Part shown: piece after piece, positions 31,441 to 42,939 of the stretch | How positions within the stretch are numbered: the first letter of the stretch is position 1 | How the letters are laid out: each line of letters opens with the position of its first letter | Assembly (NCBI GenBank): GCA_944470555.2 | Contig: OX104128.1 | Location: 1,426,001 to 1,490,000, forward strand | DNA from: Heterobilharzia americana | Lineage: Eukaryota; Platyhelminthes; Trematoda; Strigeidida; Schistosomatidae | DNA length: 64,000 bases | Direction of reading: 5' to 3' | Position numbers and translations under genes: made by a program | The notes under the pieces: model-generated | Database searches by the model: none | Seen by the model: the letters and a program-made list of their open reading frames with translations, nothing else | What the model was told of the DNA's origin: nothing

Positions 31441-31720
31441 CCACCTGAACTACAAATATTCTCCATTATTTCAAAGTTGTTTATATATTTTTTTCAGAAT
31501 TTTTCGGAAATTCTTCATGAATCTTCTCTAGTATCAATGAGTTGATTAACATTTCTGACATTGATGGATATCTCTTTGTTTTTAGATGCTGTATAAAGTT
31601 TGTGAACTTCTTGTGACGTATCACATCTAGATCATCAATTAGTTTTCTTATAGTGCCTAACATGAACTCTACATTCAAATGAAGTATATCCAATCACCTG
31701 ATTTATAATAGATATGATCT
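31441..31720 (-). mobile_element. Possible PLE 5'-region fragment
   Basis: The minus strand is open for 70 codons from 31,693 (IRKLIDDLDVIRHKKFTNFI, KTKRYPSMSEMLINS). Charged, helical character and the position beside PLE ends suggest an N-terminal PLE region, but no diagnostic motif is visible. Confidence 0.35.
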
Positions 31721-31724
31721 TTAA

Positions 31725-32135
31725 GAACAGTTTACCCACAAAATGATATCTTGTCACACACTACACCTATCTAATGTTAAAATTCTCACTTTTCATTGTA
31801 TTCATCAACTGGTTAATCAGATTATATCATTTAGCCTACTAACTTTATATCGTTTTGTTCTTGGTCGTTTATCTAATCTTATTTCATTGATGACTATAGA
31901 TAGGGGTCAATTATTTGTATGTGACTGTTACCAGGAAGGAAATGAACTGTTGTCTGCATGATGAAATTAATCTAGACATTTGGATACTAAGAACGATTAA
32001 ATTTATAAAGTTGGAATAAGTTCATTGTACTTTGTTATATACTCATTATTCTGATGAGAATACTTCAACAATACCAACAAAATCAGACGAAGGGAAATTA
32101 GACAGATTTGAGTGGGTAGTAGAAAAAATTGAAAG
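31725..32135. other. Unassigned stretch
   Basis: AT-rich. A plus-strand frame at 31,743-31,961 has no recognisable feature. Confidence 0.35.
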
Positions 32136-32139
32136 AGTG

Positions 32140-32942
32140 AATTATTATATTAATATTTGTCCCTCGGGTTCCTAGCAGAACATACGTCTTCACTAGCATG
32201 TCTCAATTCAACTCTCTTCTCTACAGTCTTCTCAACCTTGCTCCACTACTACCCACAACCTTTCATTTCTTCCTCACATCATCTCCTCTATGTCATCCTC
32301 GCTTCGGATGTCCACTCAAGGGACTGGTTGACCTGGCATGTGATGTGCTCAATCGGCCTTCTTAGTGTATGCCCAATCCATCTCTACTATCTTTCTCTGC
32401 ATATTTGTTGGGTGATAGGTTCTTGGTTGATACCTTGCCAGTCAGAGTTCCTTGTTGCTTGCTTATTTTTATTGTTCTGGCCATCCACCTGATGTTAAGT
32501 ATCAGTATCGAGTGAGCGTAGGTGGCAGCTGTTGATGTGATGTATGTCCGTGACACGTCAAGTTTCTCAACCATAAAGCAGCACTGACTTGATTGATATT
32601 GGTGTTGAAAATCCGAATCCTGTTCTTTGTGTTGAGTGGAGTGCAGTAGATCTGCGCACTGATTTCAGATTAATGAAAGCCTGTCTTGCTGTCTTTCCTA
32701 TCCTGGTTTTGACATTCTTGTCTGTGCCGCCGCCTATAGTTGAAACGATGCTGCCTTGCCTGGGTAGGTGAAAGAGACTATTTTCTTTAGGTTTCTCCTG
32801 TTTACGGTGATTGGTGCTTGTTGTTCATGCTGTTGTTGGTTGGGTATCTGCATCATCTCTGTCTTCTCTGTATTCACCTGATGAAAGTCCCATCTTTGCT
32901 GCCCTGCCTTGCCTCTTCTGTCAACTTGTTAGTTTTCGGCTG
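32140..32942 (-). mobile_element. LINE-A fragment
   Basis: The 3' signature complement 'GGTTCCTAGCAGAACATACG' is at 32,167-32,186. The terminal coding block and ISKQQGTLTGKVSTKNLSPN-type reading (about 32,470-32,410) follow, then the junction region to the segment downstream of the RT box at about 32,940, where the copy is truncated. It shares the ISKQQGTxTGKVSTKNL variant with the 18-kb and 23-kb copies. Confidence 0.82.
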
Positions 32943-32944
32943 TA

Positions 32945-34240
32945 TATATATATATCGGTCCTGTACGATGGCTATGTCAAAGAACAAGGCTGCATATACC
33001 TCCCTCAAATGCAAAAGGATGGTTTGAATTTCCGAATAGCTAATGTTCTAGCTATACCTAGATGTCTTAGCCTTACTTCTTTCGAATGGCTTGGTAGCGA
33101 TCTGTATAACTTTTTGAAGAAATTATCAAAAGAAATCAAGTGTCCTGAGATAACTCAGTGTTCTGTTACAGAGCTGAAGTTGCATCCCCATTTTCGCCTT
33201 GTCAGTGAGGTTAGATAGTTCTTATGGGCGCATTTCATAAACTGGTGAATCGTATGGTCGACGTACTTTGCTCCACAGGAGCACTATCAACAGTGTCTCC
33301 CATGCATATTTATGGGGACAGTGAGTTCATAAGATTTCTCTTTCTACTGAAGGGGATACAACCTCGGAAATTAATAAACTTACCGTGAAGTAATAACGTA
33401 AGATAAGTCCTAGAGGTGATCCCATTGCCCCGCCATCTACTTGCCTGTAGATTTTGTTGTTACGTCAGAAAGGGATGTTGAAAGTACATCTGAGAAGTTC
33501 GTTTAAATAGTTATTTGGAATACCAATGTCTAAGTCGTGGAACTGAATTAATTCACACAGAAAGTAAACGGAATATTTGCAAATAGGGAAATGATATCCA
33601 TAAGAATCCTTTTCTTTCCCGAAAGATCGACACTTTATTTAATCAACACACAGGCTTCCTTTCAAAATTTCATTGTTCACTGGATCCACTATCTTGATAA
33701 GGTATTTCACATTTGAATGATAAGGAAGATTATTACCAAACGAAGGGGAGTACCTTCTTTGAGTGCTTTGAGTAGACCATATAGTCAAAGGATAGAGGAA
33801 TCTGATGGACGTTGTTCTTAGAGTTAAATCTTAACCACTGCTTTAACTTTCATTTTCTTCAACATCTTGGATAAATGAAGTTCTATCTTTTCATTGGAGT
33901 CTTTATGAATTGTCTATGTTGATAGAATGAGTGAAAGCTTATCTATATAATCAGATTTGTTCAGAAGCACTATATCACCATCTATTTTAGGGCGTATCAT
34001 GACTAAGTTTTCCTTTTTTTCCTGAAGATCCCTCAGCTTATTCCAATGTTCCTTTGATAGAATATGTCGAGTATTTGATTTTCGATTTATGTAAACCCTA
34101 TGTACCAGTTTATAACAGTTGATTTAAAACGGTCAAGGTCATTAGATGAGGTTCAAGCTAGATATTTCATTTGATGAGTTGAATTCTTGAACTGTACTTT
34201 TGTATTGAGCTCAATCAACTTTTAATGTTGTTTCATGAAA
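32945..34240 (-). mobile_element. PLE relic, RT N-terminal motif to GIY-YIG
   Basis: Minus strand: ENLVMIRPKIDGDIVLLNKS at about 34,012-33,955 matches the RPDKGxGVVL.NKSDY motif. GIY-YIG remnants near 33,290-33,255 read CSCGAKYVDHTIHQ, with Gly replaced by Asp. The 3' end holds SVTEH at about 33,170. Stops are frequent. Overall colinear with the 15.8-16.9 kb element. Confidence 0.7.
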
Positions 34241-34363
34241 TTTTTGGTCGATGAATAAGACACATTTGGATGGAGGATAACGATACACTCAAATACTTGA
34301 ATACGTACTCTTACGAACACAAGAGGAAAACAGTTTCATGGGTTATTGATTTCAATCTCTTAT

Positions 34364-34567
34364 TCATTGTATATTGACGTCATGAATACGCTGTTTGGTG
34401 ATAATAGCAACGCAATTGTCAAATTCAACCAGAATGTGGCCTTTTTTTGACATTTGTTGTTCTACTTCTGGTAATCGAAGTCTAACAACATCAATGTGGT
34501 TCAAAGTGTTTTGTTTCAAAGTACGTGAGTTATGAGAGATATGACTGCATCTTCCAAATTCTTCCAA
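34364..34567 (-). other. Unidentified open frame upstream of a PLE
   Basis: 67 codons, including LPEVEQQMSKKGHILVEFDN and CVAIITKQRIHDVNIQ. It lies on the 5' side of the PLE relic at 32,945-34,240, on the same strand, so it may be the element's N-terminal region. Unrecognised. Confidence 0.25.
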
Positions 34568-34639
34568 AACACTTATAGATATTCACGTTTGTCCAAACAT
34601 TTCTTAAAGAAGCTAATTTTCTCATTCGGCTTTACAAAT

Positions 34640-35685
34640 GTGATGGAGAAATGCAGGAACGTATCAAGTTTCCTTACCGTCTAAAGGTCCTTTATATTCT
34701 TCAAATACCGGAACAAATCTATTTGATCATAGGAGAGATGAGATATTTTGCGCAGTTGGTTGATATGCGATTTCTATCTAAAATTATGCTAAGCAAAGGT
34801 ATTTTACTTGTATAACCATGAAAAGATCGGTGAAATCGATGAACTGACGGAAGAGAAGTTATAGTCTTAGTTTGCGAATACCTTTACGTGAGATAACGCA
34901 TAAATAAATAATCACTCGAATATTGCTTACACACTACTAAAATACATCGAAACAACACCTTCGGAAAGTCATATTTTAATAGAAAGACCAATATTCATTC
35001 ACAAAGCTGTTAAACAGGATCAATAAATGTCAGGTTTGGTTCAGAAAAGAATGTCTTCTTCCATATTGGTCAATAATGAAGACCTCAGGAGATGATAAAC
35101 ATTGATACAGAACCCGATCCATTGATATGACTATACTGTACCAAAAGCAACATTTTCCGCTTTACAGAATTATTCCAACAGGTCGTTGTAGTCGTTTTTC
35201 ACTAGGTGGAACCCCATACGATAACTTGTAGTGACACTGAGATGGTAGATGTTTTGGCCAATCAATACTGACGAAGTTTCTCATCATCAACTACATCTTT
35301 AGATAAGTAATGGTGTCTTACAGAAACAATACGACTGCCAATTATCGATTTGAGAGTCAGTCGAGTACTTCCAGAGAACATATCATCAGACCCAGATAAA
35401 ATCCATGCTATTACCCTTTAGGAAGAAATTTCATTTCCTATTCAATCATTCGAAAAATTGTTCACACATTTTCTTAACCAGAATATAGTGCTCAAAACTG
35501 AAGATGGTAGGCCATATGAATCTTATCTTCAAATCAGAGCAAAAAACAATCCAACAAGTTAAAGATCTGTGACCTTTTATTAATGCCGCCTAAAGTGATA
35601 GCATCAGAACCAACAAAGTCGAGTTGAAACAAGCTTTCTAGATTATAAGATCTTATTGATCTATTTGGGCAGAATAATTTAGTTT
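34640..35685. other. Unassigned 1 kb stretch with a short coding-like patch
   Basis: The minus strand between about 35,420 and 35,240 is open for about 50 codons (SGSDDMFSGSTRLTLKSI, SRIVSVRHHYLSKDVVDDEK), ending in TGA. No family recognised and no clear splice sites. Confidence 0.25.
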
Positions 35686-35689
35686 TTAT

Positions 35690-36073
35690 ACATGGTTCAG
35701 AAACTTGGCGCATCACGAAAGACATTTCCAACAAACTACAGACATTCATCAACAACTGCCCCCTACGCTCGTTACAGAAGCTCAGATGGCCAGAAAGAAT
35801 AAGTAACAACGAACTCTGGGAACAAACCAACCAACAACCTATCATACAACAAATATACAGAAGGAAGTGGAGACGGATTGGGCATACATTGAAAAGGCTG
35901 ACTGGGGACATCATGCACCAGGCCAGTCAGTCTCTTGAGTGGAACCCAGATGGGAAACGACGATTTAGACGTCCGAGATGAGGGTGACATGGAGAAGATC
36001 GTGCGAGGAAAAAATGAGAGCTTTTGGGAAGTCGTGGAGCCGGGTTCAAAAGATTGTAGAGGAGAGAGTGAAA
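35690..36073 (+). mobile_element. LINE-A 3' fragment without tail
   Basis: 'ATGGTTCAGAAACTTGGCGC' to 'AAAAGATTGTAGAGGAGAG'. It includes RLTGDIMHQASQSLEWNPDG-type coding near 35,890-35,950. It breaks off before the 3' signature, and PLE sequence follows directly. Confidence 0.78.
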
Positions 36074-36074
36074 T

Positions 36075-37015
36075 CTTATGTATCTGATGTGATAAAGAAG
36101 AGATGTGAAGATGTAAGAATCAAATTACTGAAAAGTTTTAAAGCTGCTAAGTCATAAAACAACTTTCCAGATGCACGAGAGAGATACGTGTTTAACCACT
36201 CCAGTATCACCCTGTCAAAAATTCAGTTACAGATTTTGTCTTTGGGACCAAAGTTTTGTTGTGTCTCATCTAAAACCAGAGAACTTGACGCAAAAGTTCA
36301 ATTTGTAAAATCTTATCAACCAGACTAGAGACTTAATCCCGATGTCCACCGAAAGCTTCGAACGTTTCAAATCCACATTAGTATATTGTTGATATCAATA
36401 TTTGAAAACACCTTGTCGACAACGAGATATTGTTTCCAAAGAGCACAAAGCACAATTAAATGAACTACCAAACAACAAGAATATTATACTTGTACGCCCA
36501 GACAAAGGATCTGGTATCGTGGTTTTGGATCGGTCTTATTATATTGATAAACTATGCCTAATTCTCAGCAATGATAATAAATTTCTAAAATCCAGAGATC
36601 AGAGTTTGAAAAGAAATATTTCTTCGCTTATACATGCCTTGTTCTTATTCATGAATAAATAGGTATATTTCTTCATTTATCATTTCAACAGCTCCTGTGA
36701 GACTAGTTAAACTAGGCGTGTGATGAGACAGATCCATAGTCAAATTTCTGAGCACCATCCATCATGAATGACTAAGTGATAGACTGGAACAATAAATAGC
36801 TCCATACTTGGACACTTATATGACACTGGACATTAAGTAGATACCAGAAAAGCTTTCAAAATTATTCATCATATACCAACTAATTTACCTGCCATATGGA
36901 TTACGCATTCGCTTACTTCGAATAGTAGAGGAGATTGTAATCCATCTTAACAAACCTAACCACTGTATTCAAAAGACGTTTGATCAACCAATTTCATTAA
37001 CTTGACCGTCAATAT
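36075..37015 (+). mobile_element. PLE relic, N-terminal RT part joined to 3' end
   Basis: Plus strand: SITLSKIQLQILSLGPKFCC (36,200-36,265), NIILVRPDKGSGIVVLDRSY (36,477-36,536, an intact PLE RPDKGSG motif) and YIDKLCLIL. The central RT domain is missing. From about 36,700 the sequence is the element's 3' end, matching the minus-strand 3' end at 21,310-21,010. An internal deletion of the RT core and most of the endonuclease is inferred. Confidence 0.78.
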
Positions 37016-37309
37016 GACGTAACTTGCTTTCTTATACTTACGAGATTAATTACTGTTGTTTATGACTGACCACTCACGAAAAAAAACTCCACCTACTAAG
37101 CAGTTTGGTTAAGAATAACCTGTTTCAAACTACTGTAATTACAATTTTTAATCCTATATAACTACTCTGTTGATTATTTGCAGCCTCTTCATCACTCAGA
37201 ATTGTGAATCATCTATCATTAAGTTGAGAATAGATGATAAAAACAGCGACCGAGAATTTGCTCCTATTTACTACGTGTAAACAGTATCCTTATTCGACTT
37301 CAGAAAGAG

Positions 37310-37510
37310 ACAATCCAACATGTTAACTAGATGGAGGCAGTCGGTAGAAAGCTCCATTTGACCGAGATTTCGCGCTTGTTGACAGTCGTCAGCTGAGCAC
37401 ATCTGTAACCTTGGGTAAACGGATTTCCCCACTGAGATTCGAATGTGAATCACCCAGTGTTACCAGTTGACAGAAACGTTGCCACTGAGCTTTCTGACCA
37501 CATTACATAG
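37310..37510 (-). repeat. SINE-4 copy
   Basis: 'CTGAGATTCGAATGTG' (37,432-37,447) is a mutated inverted B box. The family 'TTTCGCGCTTGTTGACAG' and 'CTGAGCACATCTGTAACC' blocks are present. Confidence 0.55.
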
Positions 37511-37684
37511 TGATTCATAGAATTCGGCCAGCATTCAAAACTAGACAACATAGATGTGAATCAATCACAACTTTCAAAAAAAGATCAACATGAAATTGAA
37601 TTTCAGTACATATTTTCAAATGGTTCTAACCTAAAGGTGTCACAACAGAACCCCTTCAAAAATAGGAAAAAAAGTCGAACCAGA

Positions 37685-38425
37685 ACTGGTGACTCAGTGG
37701 TCGACGAAATTTATCCACAGATACAAAAGATTCCATCGGCTAAAGCCAACATATGTCATCTGTCACACCGCTACCATATCCCTTTGTCCATTAAAGGTCG
37801 AGTGTACTGTGCTGCACTTCGCTTTCTTCGACCCTATGGCTGTGAAACGTCCCCATTAAAATAAAAAACATGAAAAGGTCTCAGGTGTTTGAACAACACC
37901 TCCTATGTAGCATAGGCAGTGTTTCCTGGTGTCATCAAGTAAGAAATGCAGAAGTCAGACAGACAATTTCAGGCAGTAGACGTGAGATACTTAATGCGGT
38001 TGTGAACTTTCATCCACTGAGATGGCTGGTTGTGACATGTGTTACGTATGCCTAGTCACCATCTGCCCATCACATAATGTTGACCAAAGTAGGTTCAGGC
38101 TGGAAAAAGGCTCGAGGTGGTCAGACTAAAACATGCCACCAATATATGAAGTGTTTGATTGTTAATTTGAGCCATGTAAGGCGACGCTGACTAGCCGGTT
38201 GGAGTCCGCGGGACAAGAGGGACCAGTGGTTGGAGACTCTAGGTGATGGCATGGCTCAGAATCGATGTCAGTGGTGGAGATGTATACACATATTATCCTC
38301 ATCTTAACCGCTATTCTTAGTCTCATCGTCTCATTCCTACTTGATGTACTGATATGACATGTGACAACTTGGACCGTCACGCAATAATACCTGGTCCTAT
38401 GTTGATCTTGATGATGATTATCAAG
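37685..38425 (+). mobile_element. LINE-B C-terminal fragment, twin of 61,580-62,245
   Basis: Reads QKIPSAKANICHLSHRYHIP, KGRVYCAALRFLRPYGCETS (37,795-37,854), then a stop, and further down MKRSQVFEQHL, VRNAEVRQT and the 'TGGAGACTCTAGGTGATGG' 3' block. By eye it is very close to the 61.6-kb copy, including the same stop after GCETSP and the same missing residues. Upstream sequence differs abruptly at about 37,685. Confidence 0.82.
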
Positions 38426-38429
38426 TAAA

Positions 38430-38760
38430 AAAGAATAGGAAATTTCAATGAAAATTTTAGCATTCGACAATTATCTTTTGAATTAGTACAGTAGTATATA
38501 CATATCATATTCACCTGGAATAAAATCAAATATCTCATAAATCATCTACGTAGAAATTCAGCTTTACTCAGAAAACGTTAAACAGATAATGAAGAGATCA
38601 CCTAATATGGGAGATAGTTAACCAAGAAAAGTGACCACGTCATTAAACATGGAAAGGCTAAACAGCCAAATTATTTAAAGTTAGAACATTTGAAAACAGT
38701 TTGCAAACAAGGAGTGGGTAGTATTCAAAGAACAAGCCGATACAAAAGGTGTATGATAGA
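38430..38760. other. Unassigned stretch
   Basis: Nothing recognised. Confidence 0.35.
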
Positions 38761-38764
38761 GGAG

Positions 38765-38935
38765 ATATTCAGTCATTGACAGGCACTAAAAGGTGAATGC
38801 ATCTACACCACTGTAATCGACTTTCAGTCATCTCACCAATAGTTCTCAATCACCGATTCACATTGGCTTGGGCACCCTAACCACGTAATCTTCATCATCC
38901 TACACACAAGACACCATTCTTTGCCTTCTTGCTGA
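38765..38935 (-). mobile_element. Possible LINE-B 3' remnant
   Basis: 'CATCTACACCACTGTAATCGACTTTC' resembles the C-terminal block at 52,355-52,385 and elsewhere (a Trp-Arg-Arg-Cys type end). Weak. Confidence 0.3.
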
Positions 38936-38994
38936 GTACACTTTTATGATATTCCACAAATATCTACCAATCTTCAACATTTAGCAGTTTGTAG

Positions 38995-39200
38995 TTATGA
39001 TGGATAGTGACTATCAGTGAAATCCAGGATGCATATTTCGTCTTATTTATGACTCGTCAGCTGGATATACCTGCCTCCCAGTGCGGAGTGATGTTGTTCC
39101 CACCAGGATTCGGACTTGACAGAGATCACTTCAAACATGAGAGAGTTATCCACTACACCACCGAGTCACAATAGCCACTTCTTGTGCGCTGGATATAGTA
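38995..39200 (-). repeat. SINE-3 copy
   Basis: The tRNA-like part, inverted: 'AGGATTCGGACTTG' (39,106-39,119, B box) and 'GTTATCCACTACACCACCGAGTCAC' (39,146-39,170, A box). 'CTGGATATACCTGCCTCCCAG' and 'GATGGATAGTGACTATCAG' are the 3' blocks. Confidence 0.75.
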
Positions 39201-39202
39201 TT

Positions 39203-39345
39203 CATGTTATTGCTTGTATTACACCGTCTTTGGTTGGACCGAATTGACCAATCTCCGTTGGCATATGGGTTCCTGTGCAGATGCCTCGATATTGCTTGTG
39301 TTTTAATTATGTATAGTAATGATGGATAATGGCTAGCAGTGGAAT
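39203..39345 (-). repeat. SINE-3 3' block, inverted partner of 39,504-39,650
   Basis: 'TTGCTTGTATTACACCGTC', 'GGTTGGACCGAATTGACC', 'GCCTCGATATTGCTTGTG' and 'GATGGATAATGGCTAGCAG' are the reverse complement of the 3' half of the next copy. Confidence 0.8.
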
Positions 39346-39349
39346 CCAA

Positions 39350-39655
39350 GAAATGGCTAACGTGGCTCGGCGGTGTAGTGAATAACGCTCTCGCGTTTGA
39401 AGCGATCGCTCCCGAGTCTGAATCCCAGTGGGAACAACACTGCTCACTGGGAGGCAGGTATATCCAGCTGACGAGTCCAAAATAGGAAGAAATGCACATC
39501 CTGCATCCCACTGCTAGCCACTACCCATCATTACTCTACATAACTAAAATACAGGCAATATCGAGGCATCTGCACAGGAGCCCATATGCCAACAGAGACT
39601 GATCAATTCGGTCCAACCAACGACGGTGTAATACAAGTAATAACACTGATCTAAC
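39350..39655 (+). repeat. SINE-3, well-preserved copy
   Basis: A box 'TCGGCGGTGTAGTGAATAACG' (39,368-39,388) and B box 'GAGTCTGAATCCC' (39,414-39,426), with the 'AGGCAGGTATATCCAGCTGACG' and 'CCACTGCTAGCCACTACCC' blocks. The 3' half pairs with 39,203-39,345 and can fold into a long hairpin. Confidence 0.82.
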
Positions 39656-39914
39656 TTCCCCTAAAATGGTATGGTTCGGTATGAACAATATATATTCAGT
39701 CCACTCCAGTCACAGAAAGCTCCAAACTTCATCTACTAACATGCCTTCAGTGCCTAGCACTCTTGATATTCCTCACATGAAGATCTCACAATACGTGTAC
39801 AGTGTTACGAAGACACCCTGTGACCAAAAACCTGTCTTTTACTTTCAACGGCGGTTTTACAGCCATATAACAGGACAGAACGGACTTTGGCCCAGTATAA
39901 TCCTTTACCAGGCA

Positions 39915-40965
39915 GTCAAATATCTCAACAGACGACAACACAGATGATGTAAGTTGGCAAATGCTACACAGGCCTTCTGTATTCCAGTCGAACTTGAATT
40001 CGCAACCAACTCATTAGGGTTGATCCAACTTCACAAGTATATCAAGTGATTAGTGGATTCCACCAATTCACACGGTTCCATTAAACGGGAAGTAATTTCA
40101 GACAGACCTTGAAACATCATCTTACAACTGATAGGTGCAAAACGCTTGCCAAACATGCTCAACTTTCTGCTCAACGCGTCCAGAAAACTATGAATTTCAC
40201 GAGCGTCTTTAACTAGCAGGATAATATTGTCTGTGTACTAAAGGCAAAATAGGTGCCCACATAGCAGGTCATTCCCCAAAACGTTGGTGATAGCAAGCAT
40301 CCCTGACGGACACCTCTAGCTGTCGTCAACTCAGATGACGACTCTCTACGGCTGCATGAGTTCAGGCACAGAGGTCTGATAAGTCTGACATATTTTCCCG
40401 ACACTCGCTTCACAGCCACAACACCTTACGGTCAACAGAGTCAAACTCCGCCTTTAGATCAGGAAACACGGTAAGTATCAGACGCCAGAAATTGTGCATG
40501 CGTTTTAGAACCTGTCGGAGTGATAGTTTGACCAATGCACCCTCGTTCAGGTCTGAAACCTCACTAGTTTTCTAGAACTCCAGTTATAAGTCGGATAACT
40601 GAGGACCCTAGGATCTTTCACTCAATATTAGTCAAACTAATTTCTTTGTAGTTGTCACAAGAAGATTTCTCTTTTTTCCACAAGACCCAGTTTGATGGGA
40701 TTGCCTCTCATTTCCATCCACTAATTAGTACCTTTTTTACTCTACTCAGTAGTTTTCTACCACCGTCCTTAGAAGTTTCCGGTGGCAAACTATCAGGTAA
40801 TTCAGCTTTGCATCATTTCAGGTTCGAAACAATCTTCTTAACTTAAAAGAGAGTTACAGGACTGACAACTACGTTCTATTCACGTTCTGAATGAATACTG
40901 GGCAACTGCAGTGTAGCTGTAGGCCAACTAAACTCTTCTTCAATGTTCCACCAAACGTTTATTGA
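39915..40965 (-). mobile_element. LINE-B fragment, RT region
   Basis: Minus strand: EFDSVDRKVLW-like remnant near 40,460-40,425, RRESSSELTTARGVRQGCLL (about 40,348-40,292, the intact RT GVRQGC motif), a YTDN remnant of the catalytic box near 40,240, then LDALSRKLSMFGKRF and NLHHLCCR. Several frameshifts. Confidence 0.75.
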
Positions 40966-40969
40966 CAAA

Positions 40970-41185
40970 ACTCTGAATCAATTCATATCAAAGTTGCCTT
41001 CATCATAGTTATAGTTAACTGGAAGAAATCTTCTAGCATTTCAATCAATTTAGATGAGGCTGCAGGAATAAACTAAATCAATGTGGAGATTTTACAGTAA
41101 CAAAATTGGAAGAAAACCAGAAATTTATCAGTGTTAACAAAGAAAATAACTCAATGCTCAAAAATTTAAACAAAATTGATCATAA
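40970..41185. other. Unassigned stretch
   Basis: Nothing clear beyond the end of LINE-B. Confidence 0.3.
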
Positions 41186-41189
41186 AGAA

Positions 41190-41460
41190 GTGAAGTGAAT
41201 GCTAACTGAAGACCTTGGGTGATAGTCACGCTATGTTGTGAATTGACAGAAGTTGGAAACTGTGAACCACCGGAAACCCACCCAATGGCTGAATGGTAAA
41301 CGCGTTCACCGTGAAACCTGAAGGTCCTAGGTTCGATCCCTAGCCGGATCGTGGGTGCGTACCACTGAAGAGTCCCATGCCAAGACGAAACAGCTGTCCA
41401 GTGCTCTCAGATTTTCAATGGTTCCCCAACTGATGTCAGTCCATGATGAATACTACTTCT
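41190..41460 (+). repeat. SINE-1 copy with intact pol III boxes
   Basis: A box 'TGGCTGAATGGTAAACGCG' (41,286-41,304), B box 'AGGTTCGATCCCTAG' (41,329-41,343), then 'GTGCGTACCACTGAAGAGTC' and the 3' block 'CTGATGTCAGTCCATGATG'. Confidence 0.8.
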
Positions 41461-41509
41461 AAATAAAAAATCCTCATTCATCTCAAAAATGAAGTTATTG
41501 TTTAGTATC

Positions 41510-41705
41510 ACTTACTGAGGTGCAAGTACATTCAACTGACGAGTCCTGGACAGGATGAAACGCGCATCATGAATTCCTCTTCTAGCCACAATCAATCAAA
41601 TTATCATAATTAATATTTAGTCAATATCGAGGCATTAGAGCCAATATGCCAATAGAGGTCAAACAGTTCGATCCAGTAAAACAACAGAGAATTATAAGCA
41701 TGTCA
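41510..41705 (+). repeat. SINE-3 3' part
   Basis: 'CAACTGACGAGTCCTGGAC', 'ATGAAACGCGCATC', 'CGAGGCATTAGAGCC' and 'CGATCCAGTAAAACAACAG' match the 3' half of SINE-3. Confidence 0.65.
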
Positions 41706-41917
41706 ATAAGTAATAATAATAATATCAGTCCAGAAAGTGTCATTGTTCATAAAAAGGTAATCAAAATGAGAATGGTTGTGAAGGTTAGGTGGCCTGCTTG
41801 AACCATATCCTAAGAAAATTTTCCACCGAACATATGAATCAAATTTTTTCCTTTCAATTTGTTTTAATCATTTAAATACGTTATTTGAGCGTATTATGTA
41901 CTCTTGCACACTTTTGA

Positions 41918-42130
41918 TTTGACTATCTAAGATAGCTGTAGTTTGGGTGATGATTGAAGGTGAGATGAAAATCTGGACCACGGCTGGATTCGAGCAAGCG
42001 ACCACCGGGTTACCCACCCGGTGCTCTACCAACTGAGCTACGAAGTCCGACTGTTGATTAGAGTTTTACTTCACTTCAATTACCAAGGGTTTTTCCCGAT
42101 TACCATGTTAATCCATGACGCGTTACTACC
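41918..42130 (-). repeat. SINE-2 copy with tRNA-like core
   Basis: Left motif 'CTATCTAAGATAGCTGTAG', 'GATTGAAGGTGAGATGAAAA' and a minus-strand tRNA-like core (41,974-42,048). The right side is 'TTACTTCACTTCAATTACC', shared with 54,840. Confidence 0.7.
41974..42048 (-). other. tRNA-like core of SINE-2
   Basis: 75 nt. The acceptor GGACTTC pairs with the 3' GTGGTCC, and AGCTCAGTTGGTAGAGC is identical to the core at 5,226. The anticodon stem is CCGGG/CCCGG with loop TGGGTAA, which lacks the usual U at position 33. The T arm reads GCTCGAATCC. This favours a pseudo-tRNA. Confidence 0.6.
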
Positions 42131-42134
42131 GCTT

Positions 42135-42520
42135 GTTTTCAACTCGCCATCTCTCTAGTTAATAACAAAGCAGAGAAAAAATGGCGTGTTATATAGAAGT
42201 AGACTTTTCAGTGAGCGAAAGTACATCATATTTCTATCCTTCAAATAATTAGCTTGAGTTGCAGCTTACTGTACTGGCTGAATGAATAGCCACTACCAAA
42301 CTTAATCTCGCATTTCTGTTGACTTCTTATTATGGACCGGTCATTGATCCAAAATCAGCTGGTTGTTTCACATTATTACCTTTAATACTGCCATTATTAA
42401 CGTGGTTCAGTTGCTATAACCTCTTCGTCTGAAAATATTGTTCTAGGAGTGACTGTTGAAAAATTACATGCTGAAAACTCAATACTGTACAACATAAATA
42501 TTGTTTAGAATAAAGCGATT
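42135..42520. other. Unassigned stretch
   Basis: Nothing recognised. Confidence 0.35.
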
Positions 42521-42544
42521 ATCATTATCATTATTACTATTATT

Positions 42545-42720
42545 AGTAGTAGTTAAGTCATCCGTCATACTTGTTAAGCTAATAGTTGCCAAGCTGCAGT
42601 TAACTTTACCGGTCCAAAATATTCCGACTTGCTGTTGTACGTAGAACCCTTCCAGTCAACCTTTCTCGTTATGACTCAAGTGTAGGCATTTATTCTGGAT
42701 ACTTCTAATCATGTTTACAC
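42545..42720 (-). mobile_element. PLE 3'-terminal remnant
   Basis: Minus-strand KLTAAWQLL at about 42,612-42,586 matches QLAASWQLL of the PLE at 12,700-13,265. Only the end is present. Confidence 0.4.
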
Positions 42721-42939
42721 TGACTTCTCAGCCTATGGTTAACGGTTCTTATAATGAAGTTATTGTTTAGTATCACACTGAAAACTTTGCAATGAAACTA
42801 CTCATTCTAAAGAATAAGAAACCGATAAAGATGACACAACAGTTCTATCACAAGTAAATTCCAGTGTATAGTTTGCTGATTCAGCACAGTATGGGCTGTG
42901 GTGGACTTGAGAGTCTTTTAATACACACATAAACATTTC

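Noticed and set aside
39146..39511. 121-codon minus-strand frame
   Set aside because: Runs across two inverted SINE-3 copies. Similar frames arise in the copies at 50.4 and 58.3 kb.
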